The position numbers were made by a program, and so were the translations under genes. Below, piece by piece: positions 24,861 to 33,612 of a DNA stretch of 64,000 nt (position 1 is the first letter of the stretch; each line of letters starts with the position of its first letter). The stretch spans positions 386,436-450,435 of the forward strand of contig JAUICV010000002.1 of NCBI GenBank assembly GCA_030427725.1, written 5' to 3'. Below the pieces are notes generated by a model, which was not told the origin of the DNA, did not search any database, and worked only from the letters and a program-made list of their open reading frames with translations. Source of the DNA: Chlamydiia bacterium (GTDB lineage Bacteria; Chlamydiota; Chlamydiia; Chlamydiales; GCA-2402025).

Positions 24861-25850
24861 TTAAAGCAAAGTTTTGTGCTTCTCAAAGGGGATTTCTTGA
24901 ATGAACCTTGGAACAGCATATCCAGGAAGTTTTTCGCGTAGAGCTTGCGTTAATTGTAGTCCTTTTTTAAGGTCAACTTCAAAATGAGCGCTTCCTTGAA
25001 CTTTATCTAATTGGTTTAAGTAATAGGGGATAATTCCAGATTTGGCTAGTTTTAAAAAAAGTGTTTCCAAAGTCTCTAAGTTGTCATTAACATTTTTTAA
25101 TAAGACGGAATGAGAAAGAAGGGTAGCGCCACTAAGGTGTATTTTTTTTAGAGCTGATAAAACATCATCGTCTAGCTCTTTAGGGTGGTTGGTGTGGATT
25201 ACAAAAATAGTTTGCAACCTTGAAGATTCGATGATTTCTAAAAATTCTTTGGTAATTCTTTCTGGAATCCCAATAGGGAATCTTGTGTGAAATCTAAGTA
25301 ATTTAATATGTGCTATACATTCAAGATCTTGTATAAGTTTTCGAAGTTTGTTGTCAGGTAATGAAAGAGGGTCTCCTCCACTTAGAATTAGTTCTTGTAT
25401 AGAAGGATCTTTTTGTATTGCCTGCAATTCTTTATCATAGTTTGAAATAGAGGTTTCATAAGGAAAGTTTTGTCTAAAACAAAAGCGACAATGCATAGCA
25501 CAAGCGCTAGAGGTTAACAGTAGGGCTCTTCCATGGTATTTTTGGATTAATTTGGGAGCCCTTGTGAATTCTGTATCTAAAACAGGATGAGTAGAGAATT
25601 GAGGGTGAACAAGCTGTTCTTTTACTAATGGAACAAATTGTAAAAAAATTGGATCGTTTAAATCGTTTTTTTTTATTTTTTGCGCGAGCCTAAGAGGGAT
25701 GTTCAGGTTGAATTTTGGATTGAGAAAAATATGTTCGATTCCATCGGAATTAAGTCGTAGAAATTTAAAAAGTTGTTCAGAGGAGGTGATGTTGTTCTTT
25801 TGGATCTTTCTCCACTCTAAATTTAAATTCGTTTTGCTGTAGACAACCAT
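24861..25850 (-). CDS. epmB: EpmB-like radical SAM lysine 2,3-aminomutase
   Basis: This 329-residue radical SAM enzyme has the Cys triad C117-xxx-C121-xx-C124 (SSACAMHCRFCFRQNFPYE, in pieces), LILSGGDPLSLPD near 158-170, and the substrate-side RFHTRFPIGIPERI segment. It lacks the extended C-terminus of catabolic lysine aminomutases, which fits EpmB (YjeK), the enzyme that makes (R)-beta-lysine for modification of elongation factor P. No epmA or efp lies in this window, so the pathway is only half visible here. It separates argS from murA, which I recall as neighbours in C. trachomatis. Confidence 0.8.
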   Translation of the reverse strand: MVVYSKTNLNLEWRKIQKNNITSSEQLFKFLRLNSDGIEHIFLNPKFNLNIPLRLAQKIKKNDLNDPIFLQFVPLVKEQLVHPQFSTHPVLDTEFTRAPKLIQKYHGRALLLTSSACAMHCRFCFRQNFPYETSISNYDKELQAIQKDPSIQELILSGGDPLSLPDNKLRKLIQDLECIAHIKLLRFHTRFPIGIPERITKEFLEIIESSRLQTIFVIHTNHPKELDDDVLSALKKIHLSGATLLSHSVLLKNVNDNLETLETLFLKLAKSGIIPYYLNQLDKVQGSAHFEVDLKKGLQLTQALREKLPGYAVPRFIQEIPFEKHKTLL

Positions 25851-25936
25851 TAAATTAATTGCTTATATTTACATGTTCATTTAGCCTGAGGCACAATTTT
25901 AATTTTATCTGAATATTTAAGATAGGAAAAATACAG

Positions 25937-26659
25937 GTGTTCTTAAGAAATATAGTCTTTTGTTCTACAGTCCTTTTTAGTGTATTTTTGATTAACCTTG
26001 AACTCAGGGGGGGGATAGAGGAGTCTTCGGTATATTTGCTTAGTTCTCCTAGGTCAGCGAACACATGGACAAGGTATTGCATTGAAAATTTAGTAGGAAG
26101 AAGAACGAAAGAAATTGATCCAAGAAAAGCGATGAATGAACCTCTGGCGTATTTGTTAAATTATGAAGTTGATGAGACTCTTCCCTTCGTTTATAAATTA
26201 CATAGGCCTCCTGTAGGTGAAAACGAAAACTATCTTATAGTTCTTGTCCGCGATTATATGGAGTTGTTTGAAAGTGCGGAAATGCATACAAATGTATGGC
26301 CTTTGATTTTTTCTATTAAAAACTATATGGATATTCTTAAAACTTATGACGAGTGGTCAAAGCATAAAAGGCTGTTAATTTACTATGAAGATTTAGTTTT
26401 GAAACCTAGAACGGAGTTAAAAAGGTTATGTAATTTTTTTTCGTGTTCAGACGAAAAAGTTAGTCCTTTTTTGCGGAATATTAAAGAGCATAAGAAAAAA
26501 TTAATAAAGATTTACGAGGAATATGAGCGCCCTATCAAAACAAATCATGATACAAAATATTATAAGAAAAAAATGAAGAAGCGTAGGCTCTTGCGATTAA
26601 AGAAAAAAGTGCGAGCAATCAATCCTACTGTATATAAAAAATATCTTTCTAGGTATTAA
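25937..26659 (+). CDS. export-tagged sulfotransferase-like protein (second of two)
   Basis: This 240-residue protein starts with GTG at 25937 and a hydrophobic segment (residues 4-22) that could be a signal peptide. The phosphosulfate loop LLSSPRSANTW (34-44) matches the PRSGNTW type of sulfotransferases. IVLVRDYMELFESA (101-114) supplies the 3' phosphate Arg105 and a Ser, and IYYEDLVLKPRTE (148-160) is the usual downstream element. The C-terminal 40 residues are strikingly basic (Lys/Arg clusters). It is a diverged paralogue of the gene at 12568-13434. Substrate unknown. Its end overlaps the end of murA by 11 bases. Confidence 0.68.
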   Translation: MFLRNIVFCSTVLFSVFLINLELRGGIEESSVYLLSSPRSANTWTRYCIENLVGRRTKEIDPRKAMNEPLAYLLNYEVDETLPFVYKLHRPPVGENENYLIVLVRDYMELFESAEMHTNVWPLIFSIKNYMDILKTYDEWSKHKRLLIYYEDLVLKPRTELKRLCNFFSCSDEKVSPFLRNIKEHKKKLIKIYEEYERPIKTNHDTKYYKKKMKKRRLLRLKKKVRAINPTVYKKYLSRY

Positions 26660-28028
26660 GCTGTTTATTGTTAGAGGCAAGTAGTTTTTTTATTAGAGCT
26701 TGTTTGTTGTTTCTTTTGATGTTTGCACCTAGTGAGGACAGTTTCCCCTCAATATTTTCATAACCACGATCAATGAAGTGTAGATTTTTAATTTTACAAG
26801 GATCTTCACATAAAAGAGCTGCAAGGACATAAGAAAACCCAGCTCGCAGATCCGGGATTTCAATAGACTGGGCTTTTAGTGGAGTTGGTCCCTGAATAGC
26901 GACGCTATGTTTGTAGTTTTCTGAGGCAAATCTGCAAGGTTTACTGCCCAAACAGTCTGTGAAAAATTCAACCTTTGCACCCATTTGTTTTAGAGTTTCT
27001 AAATATCCAAACCTGTTTTCATAAACGGTTTCGTGAATAACTGAGATCCCCTCGGCTTGTGTTAACAAGGTCACAAATGGTTGCTGCCAATCTGTCAAAA
27101 AACCTGGATAGACATCTGTTTCTAAATGGAGTCCACCTTTTAAAGGTCCCTCATAGAAAAATTCTATTCCGTCTTCTTTGACCCTGAATCCAGCTCCTAT
27201 TTTTCTTAACTTGTTTAAAAATAAACTCATGTGGCTTTGGTTTGCGCCTTGAACAAAAACAGATCCTTTTGTAGCAATTCCAGCCATTCCCAAAGAAGCA
27301 GCTTCAATTCTATCGGTCATAACGGTATGTTCAGCTTCATAGAAAGTCGAAACTCCAAAAATAATAATGGTTCGGTTAACATCAACTTGAATGTTTGCTC
27401 CGAGTTTTTGTAAAAACAAAATAAGATCTATTACTTCTGGTTCTATTGCTGCATTTTTAAGTACTGTTTTTCCCTTAGCCCTGCATGCTGCTAAAATTGT
27501 ATTTTCTGTGGCCCCAACAGATGGATAGGGGAGTATGATTAGTGAGCCATTTAGGCCATTGTGTGCTGAGGCGAAATATGCACCTTCTTTTTTCATGTTT
27601 CGGTATTCAATAGTTGCGCCAAGTTTCTCCAAAGCTTGTATATGGAAATTTACAGGGCGTTTTCCTATTTTACAACCACCTATAGTTGGTACAATGACAT
27701 CTTCATTTGTTCGTCCAAGCAAAGCTCCTATCATCAAAATTGGTATTCTGTTAGCGCCTGAGAATCTTTGAGGTATATAAGAAGACTTTAGATTTTTTGT
27801 TTGGACCTCTAGTAGGCCTTGTTCCTTGTCCCAATTGATTTCCATGCCGAGTTCTTTACAAAACATTAAAGTCGCTTCAACATCTTGTATATTTGGAACG
27901 TTTCTAAAGATACATTTTTTGTCAGATAAAACCGAGGCAACTATCATTTTAGTGATAGCATTTTTTGCACCTGCAGCTTTTACACTACCCTTTAAAGGGA
28001 TTCCACCTTGAATTTCTAAATATTCCAT
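26649..28028 (-). CDS. murA: UDP-N-acetylglucosamine 1-carboxyvinyltransferase
   Basis: MurA transfers enolpyruvate from PEP to UDP-GlcNAc, the first committed step of peptidoglycan synthesis. The 459 residues include the Lys22-Asn23 pair (AGAKNA), the catalytic loop TIGGCKIGKRP with Cys119, TDVYPGFLTDWQQ, ENRFGYL and DLRAGFSYVLAALL. The reactive cysteine is present, whereas MurA of C. trachomatis is known to have Asp there. The protein is about 40 residues longer than E. coli MurA and has the TDWQQ form of the PTD motif. A paralogous enolpyruvyl transferase role is less likely. Confidence 0.9.
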   Translation of the reverse strand: MEYLEIQGGIPLKGSVKAAGAKNAITKMIVASVLSDKKCIFRNVPNIQDVEATLMFCKELGMEINWDKEQGLLEVQTKNLKSSYIPQRFSGANRIPILMIGALLGRTNEDVIVPTIGGCKIGKRPVNFHIQALEKLGATIEYRNMKKEGAYFASAHNGLNGSLIILPYPSVGATENTILAACRAKGKTVLKNAAIEPEVIDLILFLQKLGANIQVDVNRTIIIFGVSTFYEAEHTVMTDRIEAASLGMAGIATKGSVFVQGANQSHMSLFLNKLRKIGAGFRVKEDGIEFFYEGPLKGGLHLETDVYPGFLTDWQQPFVTLLTQAEGISVIHETVYENRFGYLETLKQMGAKVEFFTDCLGSKPCRFASENYKHSVAIQGPTPLKAQSIEIPDLRAGFSYVLAALLCEDPCKIKNLHFIDRGYENIEGKLSSLGANIKRNNKQALIKKLLASNNKQLNT

Positions 28029-28184
28029 AATAATTGTCTGGCTTCTATAATACGTTGTCCCATATTAAACCTGTTTTGATTGTTAAGATGGAAGCCTTTT
28101 TCCAAAAAAATAATTCTTCTTCGAACTTTGAAAGTAGTGTGATAGTCTCTTTGCTAATAAGCGTTCAAAATTAAAGGTTTTTTA

Positions 28185-28673
28185 ATGAGAAGATACATCA
28201 CAGGAATAGGACAAGACTCTCATAGGTTTTTGAAAAATGATTCTAAAAAGAAATGTATTATCGGTGCTGTTGAGTTCGAAAATTGTGAAGCCATGGATGC
28301 TGATTCAGATGGAGATGTCGTGCTTCATGCAATCTGTAACGCTATTACATCCATTTCACATGTACCTATTTTAGGAAAGGTTGCAATCGATCTTTGCCAT
28401 AATCAAAACATTACTGATTCGAAGGTCTATTTGCAAAAAGCAATAGAAACTTTAGGCTCATACCAAATTGAGCATGTAGCGTTAACTATAGAAGGGAAAA
28501 AACCCAAATTTCAGAAAAAATCAGAAGATATTAGAAAAAGTGTTTCTAGCTTACTAAATCTTGAAGTGACGCAAGTGGGAATTACGTCTACAACGGGAGA
28601 TGAGCTTACTGATTTTGGAAAAGGCGAAGGTTTGATGTGCTTTTGCTCTCTTTCTGTGAGTCAAGAGATTTAA
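28185..28673 (+). CDS. ispF: 2-C-methyl-D-erythritol 2,4-cyclodiphosphate synthase
   Basis: IspF closes the cyclic diphosphate in the MEP isoprenoid pathway. The 162-residue protein has GIGQDSHRF (Asp and His ligands, about 7-15), the SDGDVVLHA loop (about 42-50), and the CTP/MEcPP region TSTTGDELT near the C-terminus. A trimeric Zn enzyme is expected. It is transcribed divergently from murA and its stop overlaps the stop of the convergent CysJ-like gene. UppS in this window would use its downstream product. Confidence 0.95.
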   Translation: MRRYITGIGQDSHRFLKNDSKKKCIIGAVEFENCEAMDADSDGDVVLHAICNAITSISHVPILGKVAIDLCHNQNITDSKVYLQKAIETLGSYQIEHVALTIEGKKPKFQKKSEDIRKSVSSLLNLEVTQVGITSTTGDELTDFGKGEGLMCFCSLSVSQEI

Positions 28674-29833
28674 TAGACATCTGTTACATAACGTTTTTTC
28701 GAATAAAGGTCTTTAAAGTGTAGTAGAGCGTTTTTTTCAGAAAGCGATAATTCTTCTTGAAAAATTCTAATGATGGTTTTTTTTACGTCCTTTTCCATTT
28801 TTTTTGCATCCCCGCAGATGTAGATAATTGCACCATTATCTAGCCACTTGAGAAACTCTTTTCTTTGTTCGTAGAGTTTGTCTTGAACGTAAATTTTTTG
28901 CTCTTGATCTCTAGAAAAAGCAACACTTAGCTTTAGGTTGTTATCGTTCACATAAAAATTCCACTCATCTTCAAAATAAAAATCTGACACACGATTTCGT
29001 TCTCCAAAAAACAACCAATTTTTAGAAGCGTTTTGCTTTATTCTTTTTTGAACAAAAGCCCTAAATGGAGCTACCCCAGTTCCAGGCCCTATCATAATTA
29101 TGGGTGTACTTGAGTCTGTGGGCAATTGAAACCGAGTATTTTTATGTAGCTGCATATCTATTGTGCCATCAGAAATTTGTGCCCTGTGGCAAAGAAAATC
29201 ACTACTCAATCCCTTTCTAAGGCTTCCTTGTGTTTTGTACTCGAATGTTGAAATTAAGAAATCTACGCTATCGCTTTGTTTCGTGTGACTACTTGCACAG
29301 GAATAAAATCTTGGCAGGAGGGGTAAAAGGGTTTCTGTAAATTCTTGAGGGGATACCTTTTTAGGTACAGAGGTCTCAAGAAGACTCAGGACATCATGAG
29401 ATGCTAAAAAAGCTTTTTTTTCGAATTTATTTTCTTCTTTACATAGTGTTTGGAGTAGGTTTTGTGTTTCTGATTGAGATTTTGTGAGCAGAGTCAACAG
29501 CTTCGAGCTAACTTTTCCTAAATTAGCTTCTGTTTGTAAAAATTTATAAAGTGGCAAAGAGCCTTCTGTTTTTGGATGTTTAACAATTTCTTGCCCATCT
29601 AACTTTAAAATACTTAAAATATCTTTGATTATTAGTGGATCGTTTACAGGCTTAATAGAAAAGGCATCTCCTTCTAGAAATTCTCCTGTAAAATTCGATA
29701 AATCCATTGTTAGCAGATAAGTAGCTCTACTAGAGCTCTGCTTGCTTAATTTTTTTCTTTTCAAAATTCTCGAAGAGAAAAATGTTTTAAGTGCAACTGG
29801 ATCATTCTTGGTCTTTGAAATAATCGTAGACAT
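28670..29833 (-). CDS. CysJ-like NADPH flavoprotein reductase lacking the flavodoxin domain
   Basis: This 387-residue protein has the FAD-binding motif RFYSCAS (about 190-196), the NADPH pyrophosphate motif GPGTGVAPFRAF, the CGDAKKM segment, and a terminal aromatic residue (DVY) that stacks on the flavin. It therefore matches the C-terminal half of sulfite reductase alpha subunit or cytochrome P450 reductase. The FMN flavodoxin domain is absent. Chlamydia has a similar gene beside ispF. With no sulfite reductase beta subunit here, the true electron acceptor is unknown. Confidence 0.82.
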   Translation of the reverse strand: MSTIISKTKNDPVALKTFFSSRILKRKKLSKQSSSRATYLLTMDLSNFTGEFLEGDAFSIKPVNDPLIIKDILSILKLDGQEIVKHPKTEGSLPLYKFLQTEANLGKVSSKLLTLLTKSQSETQNLLQTLCKEENKFEKKAFLASHDVLSLLETSVPKKVSPQEFTETLLPLLPRFYSCASSHTKQSDSVDFLISTFEYKTQGSLRKGLSSDFLCHRAQISDGTIDMQLHKNTRFQLPTDSSTPIIMIGPGTGVAPFRAFVQKRIKQNASKNWLFFGERNRVSDFYFEDEWNFYVNDNNLKLSVAFSRDQEQKIYVQDKLYEQRKEFLKWLDNGAIIYICGDAKKMEKDVKKTIIRIFQEELSLSEKNALLHFKDLYSKKRYVTDVY

Positions 29834-29892
29834 ATCAGCCTAAATCAGGTTAAATTAATCTTTTAGGTATCAAAAAATAAAGCCATCTAGTT

Positions 29893-30054
29893 ATGAGAAT
29901 AGCTCTTATTTTGACGCTGTGTTATTCCCTTTGTAGTTCTTGCTCTCAGAGAGGGAATGTGCCTCAATATATTCTTACAGATTCACCTGAAAGCAAGGTT
30001 GAGATCCAGAAGCTTAGCAGCGGAGAAGAAAGCTCCTCTCAAAAAGAACTTTAG
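29893..30054 (+). CDS. small putative lipoprotein (53 residues) at the omcA position
   Basis: A short frame starts ATGAGAATAGCT at 29893. It encodes a hydrophobic signal (MRIALILTLCYSL), a lipobox-like LCSSC with Cys17, and a polar Ser/Glu-rich tail. It ends in TAG at 30052-30054, overlapping the gltX stop by four bases. In Chlamydia the 9-kDa cysteine-rich lipoprotein OmcA lies beside gltX, so position suggests an OmcA counterpart. However, the mature part here has no further cysteines. No strong ribosome site is visible. It could be a positional remnant or an unrelated small lipoprotein. Confidence 0.5.
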   Translation: MRIALILTLCYSLCSSCSQRGNVPQYILTDSPESKVEIQKLSSGEESSSQKEL

Positions 30055-31565
30055 CTTTCTTTTTCAACAAGTTCTTTGCATTGGCCAGCTTCAAACAACT
30101 TCTTAAAAGTAGCGAGTTTTTTATTTGAAATCCCGCCTAAAAATTCAATTGCCTCTAAAAACCTTGCTCTCGCCCGGTCTTTCCCCAAAATAACAAAAGA
30201 GTCAAATAGTGGGGGACCTTGGTGTTTCCCTGTCAAACTAGCAAACAGCAGCTTAATAATTATATTTTTGTGGTTAACTTCAAATAATTCAGCTGCATTT
30301 CTTGAAGCTTTTTCTATTGAATCTCTATCCCAGTTGTCATCTTTTTCTAATAACCAAAGTATGGCTTGCAAAATATAAGCAGAAGTTTGAGGGGTGATTT
30401 TTTTTGGACAAAGCAACTGTGTATTGTGCGGTATTTTGTTTACGAAGAAAAAATGACAAAGATCCATAAATTCGCCAAAGGTCTTAATGCGAGTGTGGCA
30501 AAGTGGCATTAATTTCTGCATGAATGTTTCATTGTAGATCCACTCTTGGAGTCTTTCCCAAAGGTCTTCTTCTTTTACGGTATTGATAATATACTGCTGG
30601 TTGATCCAGTCAAGTTTTTTGACATCAAAAAATGCGCCTGATACCCCAATTCTTTTTGGATCGAATTCTTTAATGATTTCGTCTATAGAGTAGACTTCCT
30701 TATCTTCTTGCATGCTATAGCCCATGAGAGTTAGGAAGTTAATAAAGGCCTCAGGAAGATAACCAGAATCACGATAGTAGAAAATAGAAGTTGGGTTTTT
30801 TCTTTTAGAAAGTTTCTTCCCGTCGCTTCCCAAAAGCAATGGTAGGTGCATGAAAGTTGGTGGTGTAAAGCCAAATACCTCATAAAGTAGGACGTGTTTT
30901 GGTGTTGAACTTAGCCACTCATCTCCTCGAATAACATGAGTAATTTTCATAAGGTGATCGTCTACGACATTTGCAAGATGATATGTAGGAAATCCATCAG
31001 ATTTTAAAAGAATTTGGTCATCTATATCTGCCCAAGGACAACTTAAAGGGCCTTTAATGGCATCTATGTATTCACAAGTCCCTGTAAGAGGAACCTTAAG
31101 TCTTACAACATAGGGTTGGCCTTCATTCTCTCGTTTTGCTATTTCTTCTGTAGAAAGGTTTCTATAACGTCTATCGTAGCCGGTTCTTTTCCCGAGTTTT
31201 GAGCTAAGTTCTCGCATTTCTTGAAGTTCTTCCGCTGTAGCAAAGCATTTATAAGCTTTACCCTCATCGAGTAGTTTTTGGCAGTACTCCCTATAAATAT
31301 CGGTTCTTTCGGATTGTCTGTATGGTCCGTACGATCCGCCAACATCTGGGCCTTCGTCCCATGAAATATTGGACCATTTTAAAGCTTTATAAATATTTTG
31401 TTCATATTCAGCTTTGGATCTTGATTGATCTGTATCTTCAATGCGTAGAATAAAGTCACCTTTATGGTGTCTTGCAAAAATGAGGTTGAACAAGGCCATA
31501 TATGCCGTTCCAACATGTGGATCCCCAGTCGGAGAAGGGGCTATCCTTACGCGTACTTTATCCAT
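30051..31565 (-). CDS. gltX: glutamyl-tRNA synthetase
   Basis: This class I synthetase of 504 residues charges tRNA-Glu. It has the HIGH equivalent PSPTGDPHVGTA (about 9-20) and KLSKRKNPTS (about 251-260), then the helical anticodon-binding domain. Chlamydiae form Gln-tRNA by the amidotransferase route, so this enzyme may be non-discriminating, which is inference from the lineage. It lies between the small lipoprotein and tsp; in C. trachomatis it neighbours omcA and euo. Confidence 0.96.
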   Translation of the reverse strand: MDKVRVRIAPSPTGDPHVGTAYMALFNLIFARHHKGDFILRIEDTDQSRSKAEYEQNIYKALKWSNISWDEGPDVGGSYGPYRQSERTDIYREYCQKLLDEGKAYKCFATAEELQEMRELSSKLGKRTGYDRRYRNLSTEEIAKRENEGQPYVVRLKVPLTGTCEYIDAIKGPLSCPWADIDDQILLKSDGFPTYHLANVVDDHLMKITHVIRGDEWLSSTPKHVLLYEVFGFTPPTFMHLPLLLGSDGKKLSKRKNPTSIFYYRDSGYLPEAFINFLTLMGYSMQEDKEVYSIDEIIKEFDPKRIGVSGAFFDVKKLDWINQQYIINTVKEEDLWERLQEWIYNETFMQKLMPLCHTRIKTFGEFMDLCHFFFVNKIPHNTQLLCPKKITPQTSAYILQAILWLLEKDDNWDRDSIEKASRNAAELFEVNHKNIIIKLLFASLTGKHQGPPLFDSFVILGKDRARARFLEAIEFLGGISNKKLATFKKLFEAGQCKELVEKES

Positions 31566-31650
31566 TAGTATAAAATCCTTAGAATCTCTATATATCTGCA
31601 GCTATTGTTTCTCAGGAATGGGATAGTTTTCAAGAGAAATCCTTATCAGA

Positions 31651-33612
31651 TTAAGCTGCAGGTTTAGGGATTTGAGAAGATTTCTTATCACTTAATAAAA
31701 AAATGAGATCTTTCATGATGTTGAAGGACTCTTCAATTTGAAGGTCGTTTTGACCAAACGATTCCATGTCTTCTAGTGAGGGGTCTGATTTCTTAATTTC
31801 AGTAAGAAAATTTTGATAGTTCTGATTTAGTTCTATTCTCTTTGCTGAATTAAGTGATAAAACTTCCTTTAATGGTTGGTAGGTAGTTAGCCTTTCTTGC
31901 AAATTATGTTTATATAGACGTTTCATTTTTCCTCTATGTAGAGGGTGAACATCTGACAAATCGTCGTCAAAATTTGGTTTTATTTGATCGCCATCAAGAG
32001 GGAATTTTGAAAAAGATTCACCAATTTCTAGTTCTGAAAATGCTCCAGGAACAACTATATCAGAGCCAACGCCATGCAATTGGGGGCTTTTCCCTGATAC
32101 GGTGTAGTAAATTCCTCTTGTAACTTTGTATTCACCCTGTGGATTTACTTTAGGTCCATGAGTAGACTCTAAAGTAAATGATTGGTAGGAGCCTTTCCCA
32201 AAGCTTGATGAATCTCCTACTATAAGAGCCCTTCCAAAATCTTGTAGAGATTGAGCTACAATTTCAGATGCAGATGCAGATGCTTTGTTAATGACCACTA
32301 ACAGTGGCCCGTCCCAACTACGGCTAGCGTCAAAATTTCTTAGATGTTGAACTCTTCCGGAACTATCCTTGACTGAAACAACTATGCCCTTGGAAATAAA
32401 TAAACCTGAAACAGATACAGCTTGAGCTAATATTCCTCCAGCATTGTTACGCAGATCTAAAACTACTCCCAATAAATTATGCTCAGATTTTAACCTTTCG
32501 ATTGATTCTTTAATGTCTTTTGCAGAGGAAGAGTTTTGGTCTTGATAAAATGAGTGTAGTTTAATATGGGCAATAATCCCATCTCCATAGGGGATGGTAG
32601 TTGTTTCGAAACGCGTATCTTTTAAAACAATTTCATCTCTTGTAATTTCAATATCAAACTTATCAGTTCTATTTGTTTCGTCCTGCGTTTCACGAAGTAT
32701 GGTTAAATTAACTTTCGTGCCTTTTGGTCCTCGAATTAAGTCAACAGCTTCAATTATATCAAGTCCAACAACAGGTTCCTTATTTACTGCAATAATTCGA
32801 TCTCCAGTTTTTAGTTTATTGGAAAGCATCGCAGGGCTTCCTTCTAGAAGTCTTACAACGGCGAAGCCGTTTAGATTGTCTTTTAATTGAGCACCTATTC
32901 CATAAAGCTTTTGTTGAACTTGTATCATAAACTGATTAGCTTCTTTTGGTGTTAAATAGGTGGTATGAGAATCTAAAGAAGCGGCAAACGCCTTGAGGAG
33001 ATAAGCTTGAACTTGAGCTTTTCTCTCAGTTGTAGATTGACATAGAATTTCAGCTTCTCTATTAACTCTTCTTTTTTCTAGCTTTTGATGGAGTTTAGTC
33101 TTAGTTTCGTCATCTAGATTTTCAGCAGCTTCTTGCTGCAGAGCTTTTAAGTGGAGAAGTCGTTCTTTCAACTCTACTTCAGATTTGGCCCATCTAATAT
33201 CTTTGAAACTATTAGGATCTACATCTCCTTCGAAGTTTTCGTTTTCAATGAGTTTTTCTAGATCATTCCTCCTAGAGATTGAGGTGATCATTAACCCGTA
33301 GATTTCTTCGAATTGTGAATAGTCTCCAGAATTCATATTGGTTTGTATGGTTTCTAAAAGTGCTTCGCTAGGCGATACCCACTTAACTGTTTCACTTTCA
33401 AGAAGATAGGTTTTAATAGGGTCTAGTTCCTCTAAGAAAAGCTCTAAAGATCTCTTAACGAGCTCCCTTGAGACTGTGTGGTATTTGACATGAGCCCTTA
33501 AAAGCTCATTAATTTTTTTTTGAGTATCCTTAGGCGTAAGTTCTGGTGGGCGCGCAGTAACAACGCAGGTTGTTAATAATAAGGCTGTTATAAATATTTT
33601 AGCAAGTCTCAT
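31651..33612 (-). CDS. tsp: tail-specific S41 protease (Tsp/Prc)
   Basis: This periplasmic processing protease has 653 residues. The signal peptide is residues 1-20. A PDZ domain lies near 225-310 (LYGIGAQL, GDRIIAVN) and the S41 catalytic domain follows, with INKASASASEIVAQ (nucleophile Ser) and the lysine in SSFGKGSYQ about 25 residues later. A Tsp-specific C-terminal domain ends it. Tsp removes misfolded or tagged envelope proteins; the Chlamydia homologue (CT441) has been studied as a protease. It is divergent from euo. Confidence 0.95.
   Translation of the reverse strand: MRLAKIFITALLLTTCVVTARPPELTPKDTQKKINELLRAHVKYHTVSRELVKRSLELFLEELDPIKTYLLESETVKWVSPSEALLETIQTNMNSGDYSQFEEIYGLMITSISRRNDLEKLIENENFEGDVDPNSFKDIRWAKSEVELKERLLHLKALQQEAAENLDDETKTKLHQKLEKRRVNREAEILCQSTTERKAQVQAYLLKAFAASLDSHTTYLTPKEANQFMIQVQQKLYGIGAQLKDNLNGFAVVRLLEGSPAMLSNKLKTGDRIIAVNKEPVVGLDIIEAVDLIRGPKGTKVNLTILRETQDETNRTDKFDIEITRDEIVLKDTRFETTTIPYGDGIIAHIKLHSFYQDQNSSSAKDIKESIERLKSEHNLLGVVLDLRNNAGGILAQAVSVSGLFISKGIVVSVKDSSGRVQHLRNFDASRSWDGPLLVVINKASASASEIVAQSLQDFGRALIVGDSSSFGKGSYQSFTLESTHGPKVNPQGEYKVTRGIYYTVSGKSPQLHGVGSDIVVPGAFSELEIGESFSKFPLDGDQIKPNFDDDLSDVHPLHRGKMKRLYKHNLQERLTTYQPLKEVLSLNSAKRIELNQNYQNFLTEIKKSDPSLEDMESFGQNDLQIEESFNIMKDLIFLLSDKKSSQIPKPAA

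Noticed and set aside
25855-26082. minus-strand frame of 75 codons between the EpmB-like and sulfotransferase-like genes
   Set aside because: It overlaps the sulfotransferase start region and its peptide has no recognisable pattern; the opposite strand has clear motifs.
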